This document shows positions 14,461 to 23,965 of a DNA stretch of 64,000 nucleotides, piece by piece; the first letter of the stretch is position 1; each line of letters starts with the position of its first letter. Made by a program: the position numbers and the translations under genes. The stretch is from Zoroaster sp. YZ-2022. Taxonomy: Eukaryota > Echinodermata > Asteroidea > Forcipulatida > Zoroasteridae. The stretch spans positions 3,100,001-3,164,000 of the forward strand of contig CM055823.1 in the NCBI GenBank assembly GCA_029582265.1, given 5' to 3'. The notes beneath the pieces are model-generated. The model searched no databases. It had not been told where the DNA came from and saw only the letters and a list, made by a program, of their open reading frames with translations.

Positions 14461-14861
14461 CTATTTAAAGAAAAGAAAATACACAAAATAATTTCAATAC
14501 AAAAAATAATTTCAATATGAATAAAATACACTTTTCAGGAATGAATAGTTCATAGCTAGCTATCAAATGTTTGCTTGATTGTGGATGGGGTAGGTCACCT
14601 TCCGAGTCACAGTGTCTTAAACACTGGAACTGAGATGTGTGCTTGAGAATTTCTTACAGGATCTGCACAGGCAGGATTTGAACCACACTCGTGCAGACAA
14701 CGACTGTAGGGCAAAAACTAAATCAATTGTTTGTCACCGACACAAGAAATTCATCAATTTATCCCTGAACACCTTTTCTTTCTTTTTACTTAATGAATGC
14801 ACTGGTTTATTACATTTTTTTAGTGCTTTACCTTTTTTTAAATTTTATTTTGCCCTACACC

Positions 14862-15020
14862 GACGTGTGTATAGCACTGCATACTCAGTGCTTTCTGGGC
14901 GTCTGTGAAAAAACTACGCAGGTGACTCATGCGGATTGAACCCACAACCACCTTCTTACTTGTGCAGGCGTCTTAACCTCTCGACCACCGAGCTTGCCCG
15001 ATGACGATTGGCTGGCTAGA
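14862..15020 (-). mobile_element. tRNA-derived SINE, minus strand
   Basis: On the minus strand a tRNA-like head carries an A box (TGGTCGAGAGG, complement of 14977-14987) and a B box (GGGTTCAATCC, complement of 14933-14943), the spacing expected for a Ser/Leu-type tRNA. A tail with TGCCCTACACCGACG in plus sense is repeated at 15100-15170, so a second truncated copy lies next to it. Inverted AAATCAATTGTTT motifs flank the pair near 14719 and 15080. The element lies in the intron between the two TRADD-N exons. Confidence 0.6.
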
Positions 15021-15224
15021 ATCCTATGTAGCAGCGGGTTCCGCGATATATATGGGTTCATAGAAATTCTTAAGCGTCGGTGATAAACAATTGATTTAAT
15101 TTTGCCCTACACCGACGTGTGTATAGCACTGTATACTCGGTGCTTTCCGAGTGTTCAGAAAAACTACAAAAATTAAATCAGTTGTTTGTCACCCAATGCA
15201 AGAATTTCACCAACCTATATTTAC

Positions 15225-15603
15225 CTTTTTTTCTTGGCATTTTGCAAATCCTCAAAGAATCTACAGCCTTGCTTGTACTCATTTTCTTGTATTGACACCT
15301 TAATGGCCAGATCATTCTTGTCTTCTGTTGTAAGTTCATCAGTGATGAGTATCTCTGTAAGTCGCTTTGCAAGTTCACCAGAGGAGAACATTTTCCAAAG
15401 CTTGTCAAGGCCTTCACGACTTCTGACATGGAATATAAACTTTACAGATCCTGACTTGATCTCTCCAAGTACAGAGTTAACCTCTTCCATTAATTTGTGC
15501 AGCTTCTTATATATTGTATTTGTTTCCATTTTCAGCAGATTTATTATTTCTTTTGTAATTTCACTATTCTCCTTCCCGTTGGATAGTACATGTATGTTCA
15601 GTT
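15225..15603 (-). CDS. TRADD-N-like domain exon, copy 1
   Basis: Minus-strand exon of 379 nt. The acceptor (TTAACTGTAG) accepts phase 1, matching the end of the exon at 16014-16148. It begins with a Lys/Glu-rich helical stretch (about 50 residues, TKEIINLLKMET and KLHKLMEEV) that may be a coiled coil, then the TRADD-N-like core SVKFIFHVRS ... LDKLWKMFSSGELAKRL ... ITDEL ... KVSIQENEY. Its donor AAAAAAAG/GTAAAT leaves phase 2 because the A run is one base longer than in the other copy. That means either a real frame change or a homopolymer error. The family is usually found in cytoplasmic immune signalling proteins; that role here is inference. Confidence 0.6.
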
Positions 15604-15811
15604 CTACAGTTAAGTAAAAAAAATCAATTGACATCATTAGGAATAGCCCCTGTTGCAGATCAGAGGAAGTACTGGTGGATTGCACTGAGTTGTATTGTCT
15701 CTCAGCAGAGGCACTCTGTGTTATGGGTTCATCTTGTAATTGGTGCTTTCTATCACCGCTACCTGTACAAGACCCAGTGGTGTTGAGGCTACTAGTTGCA
15801 TGGGGAAACAT
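15604..15811 (-). repeat. Duplicated Ser/Thr/Gln-rich segment, possibly exonic
   Basis: An open minus-strand segment whose peptide (GDRKHQLQDEP, SASAERQ, VQSTSTSS) repeats that of 16563-17041, including the TGSxTGSGDRK motif. It lies just upstream of the acceptor used by the TRADD-N exon and does not need to be coding there. It marks a segmental duplication that also copied the domain exon. Confidence 0.5.
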
Positions 15812-16013
15812 ATCTTCTCATAAGATGCACTTTGTGTTCTAAGTACTGATTGTGATTGAGGGTTTCAGCTTAATATTTATTTACTCAATTATCAAATCTT
15901 GTCATAAAGGCAAATGTCCTATTTGGTAACTTTTCTACAGTGCCTTGGATGGCAGGTGTATAGATTTCACTGTAAACAAATATATTTATATAAAATAATA
16001 GTAAATTGTATAC

Positions 16014-16148
16014 CTATTGTTACATTGACATCACCCGTATCGACTATATTATTGCTACCAGTAACCGTCACTTCTCCTGCCATTTGCTGTAGAGAACTTA
16101 TTGTTTGTACAATTGAAGGCAGTACATGTTGAAGAGCAGTTACAATAT
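16014..16148 (-). CDS. Small phase-1/phase-1 exon with VTVTGSNN motif
   Basis: Minus-strand 135-nt open segment with acceptor CTTTCTCAAG and donor ACAATAG/GTATAC. Both borders are phase 1, so it joins in frame to either TRADD-N exon. The peptide has an amphipathic stretch (DIVTALQHVLPSIVQTISSL) followed by VTVTGSNNIVDTGDVNVTIG. The latter resembles short glycine/asparagine amyloid or RHIM-type motifs that sit beside signalling domains, but the core is not a canonical RHIM. The resemblance is only suggestive. Confidence 0.5.
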
Positions 16149-16562
16149 CTTGAGAAAGAGAGATATAGAAAACAAAATACTTGATGGAACATTAAACCTA
16201 TACACTCACTATCTCATTAAAGTCGCCCACATTTTAACTCATTTATCTTAACAGGTCCATGTTTTTTTATCACACAGGGTTATATTGCCTTGAATGTTGC
16301 TGCCAAAATTGATTTCTTTGAACTGCACCTTCTGCTGAGAAAGTACAGTGTTACATGTCAAAGAGCCATTTTGTCTCTGAGCACCCTAAATACCTTAACT
16401 GGCACCCTGTCATACCTTATGATTGATATCCAACATCAAGTATTCTTCAAGAAAAGTACTTTGTATAATTGTTTGCCTTGATAATCTAGCTAACCAAATT
16501 GTGATGTTACGGAAATATAATACCTAATCTAACCTTGTAATTGAGGCTATTGCTCTGTTACC

Positions 16563-17041
16563 TGTACTAGTCCCAGTGGAGATAGGGGCTTGGACCTTGG
16601 TTTGCTGTTCAAGTCATTGCCAGGATTTGGTTGTTTCTTAGGGATGGCTCCTGTTGCAGAGGAAGTACTGGTGGATTGCACTTCTTGTAATTGGGGCTTT
16701 CTATCACCGCTACCTGTACTAGACCCAGTGGTGTTGAGGCTACTAGTTGCACCTTGGCTATTCCTTAGAGTCCATATTGCAAGCATCTTCTTGTTTTTCA
16801 GAGATGTCACCAGCATCAGAGGAAGTGCATGGGGGTTCATGTGAACGTCTCTTCTCTCATCAGATGCACTCTTTGTTCTGGGTTCATCTTGTAACTGAGG
16901 CTTTCTACCACCATTCCTCTTCCTTCCTGGATATTGAGAAGAATATTCACAAACTTGGAGTTTCTCAAGAATGATCATGTTTGTAAAATACAGTGTTGAG
17001 CACTCACAGGGGTTTAAGTAACAATTTGCTTCTAGCATCAT
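16563..17041 (-). CDS. Disordered, repeat-containing exon of the same gene
   Basis: Open minus-strand segment ending at a good donor (GTACAG/GTAACA at 16562-16557). The peptide is low-complexity and basic/polar, with two internal copies of a GxRKPQLQ motif and runs such as STSTSSATG and KPRSKPLSPLG. It shares its sequence with 15604-15811. The 5' border is uncertain: an ATG pair lies at 17036-17041, but an acceptor further upstream is equally possible. It probably encodes a disordered N-terminal region ahead of the TRADD-N-like domain. Confidence 0.4.
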
Positions 17042-17486
17042 GTGTACATTGTGCTGTAATAACTGTTAAATACCCATTGTAATAATTGTCTTACAATATT
17101 ATGTGTGTTTCAATCAAAACAACTGAACCAAAATCTGACAATCTGTGCTATCAAGTTTTGAAGATGTAAAATAAAAAAAGTCGTCAAGACTTTTTGAGGT
17201 TTCCTCATTTCCATGCCAAAAAATCAATAGTATCAGTGGAAAAGAGTAACCGCTGAACTGTTTACACCATACATGTATGTTCAAAACCCTGTAAATGTTT
17301 TCCCAGATACGTGTTTAATGAACTTAAATTTGTTTACATCTATTTTTGTTTTACTGTTTTGGCTTTAATTTAGTAAAATCATGAAGTGCTTTTGATACTG
17401 TTTTGTAGCAATAAGAATGAATGGATGTCTTTTGTATATGGACTTTAAAAAATACAAGCCATTTTCAAGCTGCTTTTATTGACTAA
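17042..17486. other. Unassigned sequence
   Basis: AT-rich, probably intronic or intergenic. I see no exon, RNA or repeat that can be supported. Confidence 0.4.
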
Positions 17487-17717
17487 TTAGAACATGCATG
17501 GAATACGGACAACTGAAAGATCTGCTTCTTGACTGATTACTGCAGGACTCAGGCACTCAGGCATATGGATACTGTTGGGATAGAATTCAACCCTTAATAT
17601 TTCAAAAAGTTCGCAAATATTTTCCATATTTGTTTTAATGTCAGTTGCTTCATATAATGTTTGAAAATACCTTGGTTTAATAAGAATAACAGTTGATATT
17701 TGATTACTTTTCGCCAT
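17487..17717 (-). CDS. Candidate first exon of the minus-strand gene
   Basis: An ATG-initiated 76-codon minus-strand frame (MAKSNQISTVILIKPRYF...) with mixed hydrophobic and charged residues. A possible donor (GTCC/GTATTC) precedes the stop. It lies upstream of the disordered exon and so could be the 5' coding exon of the TRADD-N-like gene. No family is recognised and the start has no independent support. Confidence 0.25.
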   Translation of the reverse strand: MAKSNQISTVILIKPRYFQTLYEATDIKTNMENICELFEILRVEFYPNSIHMPECLSPAVISQEADLSVVRIPCMF

Positions 17718-18006
17718 TTCAAAAGTCCGGTTTTACCACACTGATTAAAGTGAACACCACATGACATGGATTACTTTGCAAACATATCTCTGGCATTGCA
17801 TCTCGTTTTAGCTGTTGATCATTGATCACATTTCCTCTATGTTACTGTGTTGTCATGGTTGTTTGTAAACGAACAATCTGTAGTAGTTGCATTATAAACT
17901 GAACACAAAACTTGAAAGAAAAGCATGGCTAAATGTTATTCAGTGAGGTTATAAAATTTACAGACAATATCTGGAGATGCAAAGTAAATTTTACTGCAGT
18001 ATTGTG

Positions 18007-19863
18007 TCATTAGCTAGCTAGGATGATCCTATCCACTTACATGTATGTTTCCACATAAGGCCAAAAGAATGAAAGTCATAGATTTGCGCCCTCCGGCTCA
18101 AGCATGTCCCGGAAGCTCCCGCTTAAATTTTTCATTATTTGCCAAAATCATTATTTGCACAAAAGGTATTTCCACCAAACAAATTTAGTTCCAAATCATC
18201 CACATCAGTAAAACGTAAGTTTTTACCAAATTTATCTGCGGCATGTGCGCTTATAATCATTTATTTATAGCACATGTTCTCTTAATACACGTCTTAGTCC
18301 CGCACGCTGCTCACAAAAAAGGTCGACCGCGCTTAAAACTGTTTGGTAAACTCCGTCCGATCCGCACTCTGCAACTGTACTCACATGCACAACACGCTCG
18401 CAGTTGAGCTCGTGATCTTATGCCTGTGTGTGCGGCCCGCACGTATAATGATGCACGACGCACACAGGCGACTATACACACGGGCGACACGCACGTGCAC
18501 AGGAATGTTCAATCTCTCTCCCAATAAAGATGTGCAAAACAACAAAAGAGCCTTAATGACCAAAATGCTCCTTGTTACTCTCTTTACTCCTTCACCCTTC
18601 CTCTCTCTCGTAGGTAGAAAGCATGTACACAAGGGATTAAGAATACATCAAATTAGAAGAAACATCTTGTGATTACGCTGTTATTAATGATCAATGGAAA
18701 TAATGAATAATGAACAATGAAAAAAAAAGCCTCATGTGTTTTCGAAATTTCCGGACGCAAATCTATGACTTTCATTCTCTAGGATAAAGAATGTACAAAA
18801 AAACGTAGATGCATGTTTACGTGCATGTTTTACGAAGAAATAAACACATTGCACTGTAATTACCTTAAATCTATGAATCTACTATGAATCTATACTGTAT
18901 TGTTATGTGTATGCCTTTGATCATAAAAAATATTGTAACTTACACTGTGTTTTGACCAATTCTTGCCTTGTTTTGATCTTCTCCGCGGTTCGATTCTGTC
19001 ACGATGTGATAACACGGCGTACACACCTACTGTTCCATACGTTTTCAGGTCATAGGTGCAATTACCGGCGCCGAGCAGAGCCGTATATTGGGCTGGCTCT
19101 GGAGCGGGAGGCAAACAGCGCCCCTGACCGACTCAATGTATTAAATGTGTGTTGAAAACTTGGCAATACAAACCCACGGCTGTTTCAGTTTTATTCAATA
19201 TGTTCAATGGCAGAATGGAGCTATTCAATAGATGGAATTAAGATTTCCATTGGAACCATTGTCATTTGTCTTTCCACATATGTTCCTTTGCATTGTCATG
19301 TACAATTATCAGAGAGATTTCCTTAACAATTTCATTGAAAAAGAAGCTGGGGATTTCTTCAATTGAACATATTGAATAAAACTAAAACAGCCGTGGGTTT
19401 GTATTGCACAAGTTTTCTGGCACAAATTAACACACTGAGTTTGCCTGGGGCGCTGTTTGCCGCGCCAATTCTATGAGCTGGTCCAAAATACGGCTCTACT
19501 CGGCGCCGGTAATTTGCACCTATGACCGTGAAACTGGATGGAACAGTAGGTGTACGCCGTTACTCACATCGTGCGGACAGAATCCAACCGCAGAGAAGAT
19601 CAAAACAAGGCAAGAATTGGTCAAAACACAGTGTGTTACAATATTTTTATGATCAAAGGCATACACATAATAAATAATACAGTATAGATTCATAGTACTA
19701 GTAGATTCATAGATTTGCTGCATTACAGTGCAATGTGATTATTTCTTCGTTAAATATGCAAATTGCAAGTTACGGTAGTTCTACGTTTTTTGTACATCTC
19801 TTTATCCTAGCCCTCATACGTATGTGGAAACATAAGGATAGGATCATCCTAGCTAGTCATTAG
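18007..19863. mobile_element. Foldback DNA element with 7-bp target duplication
   Basis: The element starts CTAGCTAGGATGATCCTATCC at 18014 and ends with its exact complement at 19856. It is flanked on both sides by TCATTAG (18007-18013 and 19857-19863). Beyond the tips, ~430-bp arms (about 18779-19210 and 19365-19810) are inverted copies, including the TTGATCATAAAAATATTG and GGCGCCG regions. The spacer is ~150 bp. No transposase is present, so it is non-autonomous. A 7-8 bp duplication fits a hAT-like mechanism. The left arm is split by a nested insertion. Confidence 0.85.
18066..18778. mobile_element. Nested 0.7 kb element with ~22-bp inverted ends
   Basis: AGAATGAAAGTCATAGATTT at 18066 is repeated in inverted form up to 18778. 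The right arm of the host foldback has no counterpart for this segment, so it inserted after the foldback was in place. It is more GC-rich than its surroundings (TCGACCGCGC, CGGCCCGCACG) and holds no convincing ORF. The target duplication is unclear. Confidence 0.7.
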
Positions 19864-20015
19864 CTAGACCAGCATGCATTATGCAAATATTTGCGAAGAG
19901 TTCTATGTGCTTGTACTTGTGACCAATGACGATTTTTCTGCACCTTTGTACACTCACCCATATATACACTTGTATTCTTAAAATAATTTTTACAAACTTC
20001 CAAGGATTAAACCAC

Positions 20016-20732
20016 CAGTGTTGTCGTTGAGACCTGCTTGACCGAGATCGAGACCTGCCCATTCGAGACGAGACCGAGACCGAGACCAGCTCCTTCCGAG
20101 ACCGAGACCAGCCCTTCCGAGACCCGAGACTTTTATAGGGCGCGAGACTGAGACCGAGACCAAGACCGGCAGTAAGGTCCTGAGACGGTCTCGAGACCGA
20201 CCAGGTCTCGAGACTCCATAACACTGGTAGCATGCTCCGATTTATACCAGTGACATACACGTGGAAACTGTGTCAGCGCCGGGTACCATTCAATTATATT
20301 GCAGCGGGTCAGGTCTCCATTCAAGTCAATATTCTGCCGATGCAACAGCCTGATAACTTGCACATTGGAAGTCGCTTTGACACAGGTAAAGGACTACTGA
20401 GTAAAGAGTAGGTTAAGCGCAAATGAGCAAATCTAATTTATAGGCGCATTTTGCAATTTTAACATGGTGTTTTATTGTGAGCGAGCCGAGTTCACCGCGA
20501 ACGATTTTGGCTATTTCTCTGCAAAAATTAACGTGAGTTGTTGTGTCTCGACGGGTCTCGGGGTAAAATCCCAGACCCGGCATCAGAGAGACCAAGACCG
20601 AGACCTGCCCATTTGAGACCGAGACCAGCCCTTCCAAGACCGAGACTTTTATAGGGCGAGACCGAGACCAAGACCGCAAAAGAGCCAAGACGGTCTCGAG
20701 ACCGAGACCAGGTTTCGAGACCTACAACACTG
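20016..20732. mobile_element. hAT-like non-autonomous element with GAGACC arrays
   Basis: The ends are CAGTGTTGT (20016) and ACAACACTG (20732), the CAGNG-type termini of hAT elements. An exact 8-bp duplication TAAACCAC flanks them at 20008-20015 and 20733-20740. Inside are two direct blocks of degenerate GAGACCGAGACC repeats (about 20024-20222 and 20565-20725), both containing GACTTTTATAGGGCG, around a unique ~300-bp core. There is no transposase. It could also be two adjacent copies of a shorter element joined by the core. Confidence 0.8.
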
Positions 20733-20740
20733 TAAACCAC

Positions 20741-21507
20741 CAGTGTTAAGACTACCAAGCCATTCCAAAAACTTTAAATGTTAGACTTATCTTTCCTTGC
20801 AAAAAAATCCTCCACAGCCGTGAATTATTATTATACAGACAGGCTTTGCTTCTAAAAAAATTTTAATTTAAATTTTTTTTAATAATCTTGAAAATTTTCA
20901 TTAATAAATAGACCTATGAATGACGGGGGGAATTTTTTTTTTTTAAACCCGACCCGAGATTTCAGCACTTTTAATCGGTCGGTGGAGGGCAACGTTCGAA
21001 ATAAACAATTTTGCCCTGACAAAAACATGGCCATATACCGTGAAAGGGCCGATTACACACACACAAATCTCAGATCAGAGACAAAGTTGTCAATGCTGAC
21101 CGACTACATGACGTCAATCCTAACCGTGGACGGACTTTTTTCTTTTTGCGCTAAAATGACGGGCCGGCAAACAACGCAACAGACTAACGCTGACGGTAGG
21201 CACGCAAGCACATTCCTGACCGAAGTGCTACGCCGCCTACCCCAATTTCGAACCAGCTAAGTTCGTGATGGACCTCGGGCTGCGCTATGGGCACAACATG
21301 GACCATACTCTTCGCGCATTGTTGAACAAACATTGACCATTAAATCTAGGGCAAGCAGAGCCTTTTGTAATGGGATTATCTCCGTCAACAATGGATTAAC
21401 TCACCACAGAGTTAATGAGCAAGCCCTCAGTAGATCTCAGAACAGGTACTGAGTTTTAACCACACTTTAACTGAGACAACACAAAGGAATTTTTTAAAAG
21501 CGATTTA
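20741..21507. other. Unassigned sequence
   Basis: Contains poly-T/A runs and a ~340-nt plus-strand open frame at 20916 that begins in low-complexity sequence and has no splice context or recognisable domain. I treat it as non-coding. Confidence 0.4.
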
Positions 21508-22987
21508 ATTATTATTATTATTATTATTATCTTTGTTTAGCCACTGGTTGCCCATTCAGCCAAGGCTGTTTTTCAAGGGGCCGTGGTAAAATTAGAAACA
21601 TTAGTAAAAAGTAAAGTAAATACATTGAGAATAAATCAGAAGGATAAAAGTTAAGAAAAAATAAAAGTTAAGGATGCTTAATGGAATAAAGCTGCCAAAA
21701 TACGGCAACCTCAATAAAATAAAAACGGGTCAAAAAGACAACAAATATTCGATCTCATAAGTATAAAAGTACAAAGTTATAATAATACTATAAAATATAA
21801 AAATTAAACCACAAATGGTAGCATCAAATAAAAAGTAATGAATTAAAAACAGACGTAAAAAGGTAAATTAATTGGAGTAAAAGTGAAGATTATAGATATA
21901 AATATAGAATCTAGTCAAATCAAATCAAATCAAATCAAGAAAAAAGAAAAAGTTAAGAAAGATAAAATTAAGAATACTTAATGGAGTAAAGCTGCAAAAC
22001 ACGGCAACCTCATTAAAATAAAACGGTCAAAAGACAACAAGTATTCGGGTCTCATGAACATAAAACATTAGAATTAAAAAATACAGAGTTATAATAATAC
22101 AATAAAATAAAATAATATAATATAATCAAATCAAATCAGAAATTACTACTAAGGTTTGTTTTGAATACGCTGACATTTTCTGCTGTTTGTGTTGTATAGT
22201 TAAGTGAGCTCCACGCTATCGCAACTCTGTAGATGAAGCTACGCTCAATGAATTCAGTTTTGGGCATGGGGACGGTCACCGACATGTTACCCCATCTCAT
22301 GTTATATCCGTATCATTTTGGTAAAACTTGGTTGATAGGTAACGCTACTGATTGTGCTGGATCTTGTGCATCATAATTGCATCATCATGGTTACGCTTTT
22401 TTTGTTCAAAGTAATCCAATTTAGTCCATTTAAATTAGCAGTACTAGGGAGTATTCCAATCTATGCTTAAAATAAGACGACTTTGTTTTGCAGTTTCTAA
22501 AGTTTGGTTTTAATACAGTTTCCAGACAACATCACAATAATCTAAGTGTGAGGAAAGCGAGGCATTATACACAAGTTTAGTTGTCTTCAAGGATTATATT
22601 TAACTTTTGATCATACAATGTATGTAATCCCTAAAACTTTTTTTCTCACATGTTCAATGTGGTTTGCCAAGTCAGGCTCTCATCTACAATGACCCAAGAT
22701 GTCGACAGCTATGCACACTCGCTTTGAGTGGGACTCATCAATATGCACATTAATCACCTCATCCTGTACGCAGCGTAGCCTTGCCTTTGTACCCAGCAAA
22801 ATGAATTTGTTTTCAACATTTAGACTCAGTTTGTTTTGGTTGAGCCATTGCCGGACATATGACAGATCTTTGTTAATGAGGTCAGATACACTTTTGCTGG
22901 CATAGTACAAAAGCAGTGTCATCGGCGCATACATGCTTACTCCACACAATGTGAAACATGCGGGGAAAGGGCATTTATTTGATGATA
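21508..22987 (-). mobile_element. 3' part of a degenerate non-LTR retrotransposon
   Basis: On the minus strand, 22680-22985 reads as the C-terminal half of a LINE reverse transcriptase palm: LYYASKSVSDL, then SYVRQWLNQNKLSLNVEN and FILLGTKARLR. The expected catalytic YADD just upstream is disrupted by a frame change (the reading gives MYAPMT). Further on, VDESLTWQ and other fragments continue with several stops down to about 22450. A non-coding tail with two ~320-bp direct copies (around 21620 and 21940) and TCAAA repeats ends in an (ATT)n tract at 21508, typical of CR1/L2-like 3' ends. It is truncated by the gap and clearly dead. Confidence 0.75.
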
Positions 22988-23487
22988 NNNNNNNNNNNNN
23001 NNNNNNNNNNNNNNNNNNNNNNNNNNNNNNNNNNNNNNNNNNNNNNNNNNNNNNNNNNNNNNNNNNNNNNNNNNNNNNNNNNNNNNNNNNNNNNNNNNNN
23101 NNNNNNNNNNNNNNNNNNNNNNNNNNNNNNNNNNNNNNNNNNNNNNNNNNNNNNNNNNNNNNNNNNNNNNNNNNNNNNNNNNNNNNNNNNNNNNNNNNNN
23201 NNNNNNNNNNNNNNNNNNNNNNNNNNNNNNNNNNNNNNNNNNNNNNNNNNNNNNNNNNNNNNNNNNNNNNNNNNNNNNNNNNNNNNNNNNNNNNNNNNNN
23301 NNNNNNNNNNNNNNNNNNNNNNNNNNNNNNNNNNNNNNNNNNNNNNNNNNNNNNNNNNNNNNNNNNNNNNNNNNNNNNNNNNNNNNNNNNNNNNNNNNNN
23401 NNNNNNNNNNNNNNNNNNNNNNNNNNNNNNNNNNNNNNNNNNNNNNNNNNNNNNNNNNNNNNNNNNNNNNNNNNNNNNNNNNNNNNN
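22988..23487. other. Assembly gap (500 N)
   Basis: Exactly 500 N, a conventional placeholder for a gap of unknown size. It interrupts the LINE and lies just before the first visible exon of the modular gene, so upstream exons may be missing here. Confidence 0.99.
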
Positions 23488-23498
23488 AATAATAATAA

Positions 23499-23768
23499 CA
23501 ATTCGTCCCTAATTTGCCATAGTGATCAATCTGACGTTTTTCAATTTTAAGTTTTCCCGCCCATTAGTACATTCAGGAAGAGACCTACCATTGTATCTAA
23601 TCCACATGCATGTATTCCTTATAGTTTTGGAGATAGAGCATGCATTCAAATGACGAATGCTCTAACTGGCTATTTTTGTAATTTGGCAAAGTGACCAATA
23701 CTGCATTGGTCATTATGCCAACTTAATTCGGGATTGGTCACAATGGCAAATTAGGGACGAATTATTAT
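23499..23768. mobile_element. Small MITE with ~30-bp inverted ends
   Basis: AATTCGTCCCTAATTTGCCA at about 23500 is inverted at 23744-23768 (TGGCAAATTAGGGACGAATT). The pairing extends over ATTGGTCAC/GTGATCAAT with few mismatches. The interior is ~200 bp and non-coding. It lies ~20 bp upstream of the acceptor of the first visible modular-gene exon. Confidence 0.7.
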
Positions 23769-23786
23769 ATTTTTTTATTACTACAG

Positions 23787-23965
23787 GTAATCGAGAAAAG
23801 ACTAAGGAGGCTCTGGATCTTCCGCAGCCGAAAATTGGCTCCGGATCACCCTTTAAGAACTTTACCCTGAGGAACCTGAAGATTAGTTCCATTCTGGCTT
23901 TTGCCCGCAAGCTCGGACTGGAGGGAACGGCAGACGACTTGCTTAAAGTTGTCAGGACAATTGTT
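23787..23965 (+). CDS. Modular gene exon C0
   Basis: First visible exon, between TTACTACAG and GTAAGT. It enters in phase 1 and leaves in phase 0, like other C exons. The peptide has a basic lead (NREKTKEALDLPQPKIGSG) and a helical tail (SSILAFARKLGLEGTADDLL, then KVVRTIV) resembling the longer C1 exon. The matching A0 and B0 exons should lie upstream, but only transposon sequence and the gap are there. Confidence 0.7.

Noticed and set aside
18343..19155. Short open frames within the foldback element
   Set aside because: They lie in non-autonomous transposon sequence and differ between the two arms, so selection on them is not evident.
20916..21260. A 114-codon plus-strand open frame
   Set aside because: It starts in a poly-T/low-complexity stretch, has no recognisable domain, and lacks splice or promoter context.
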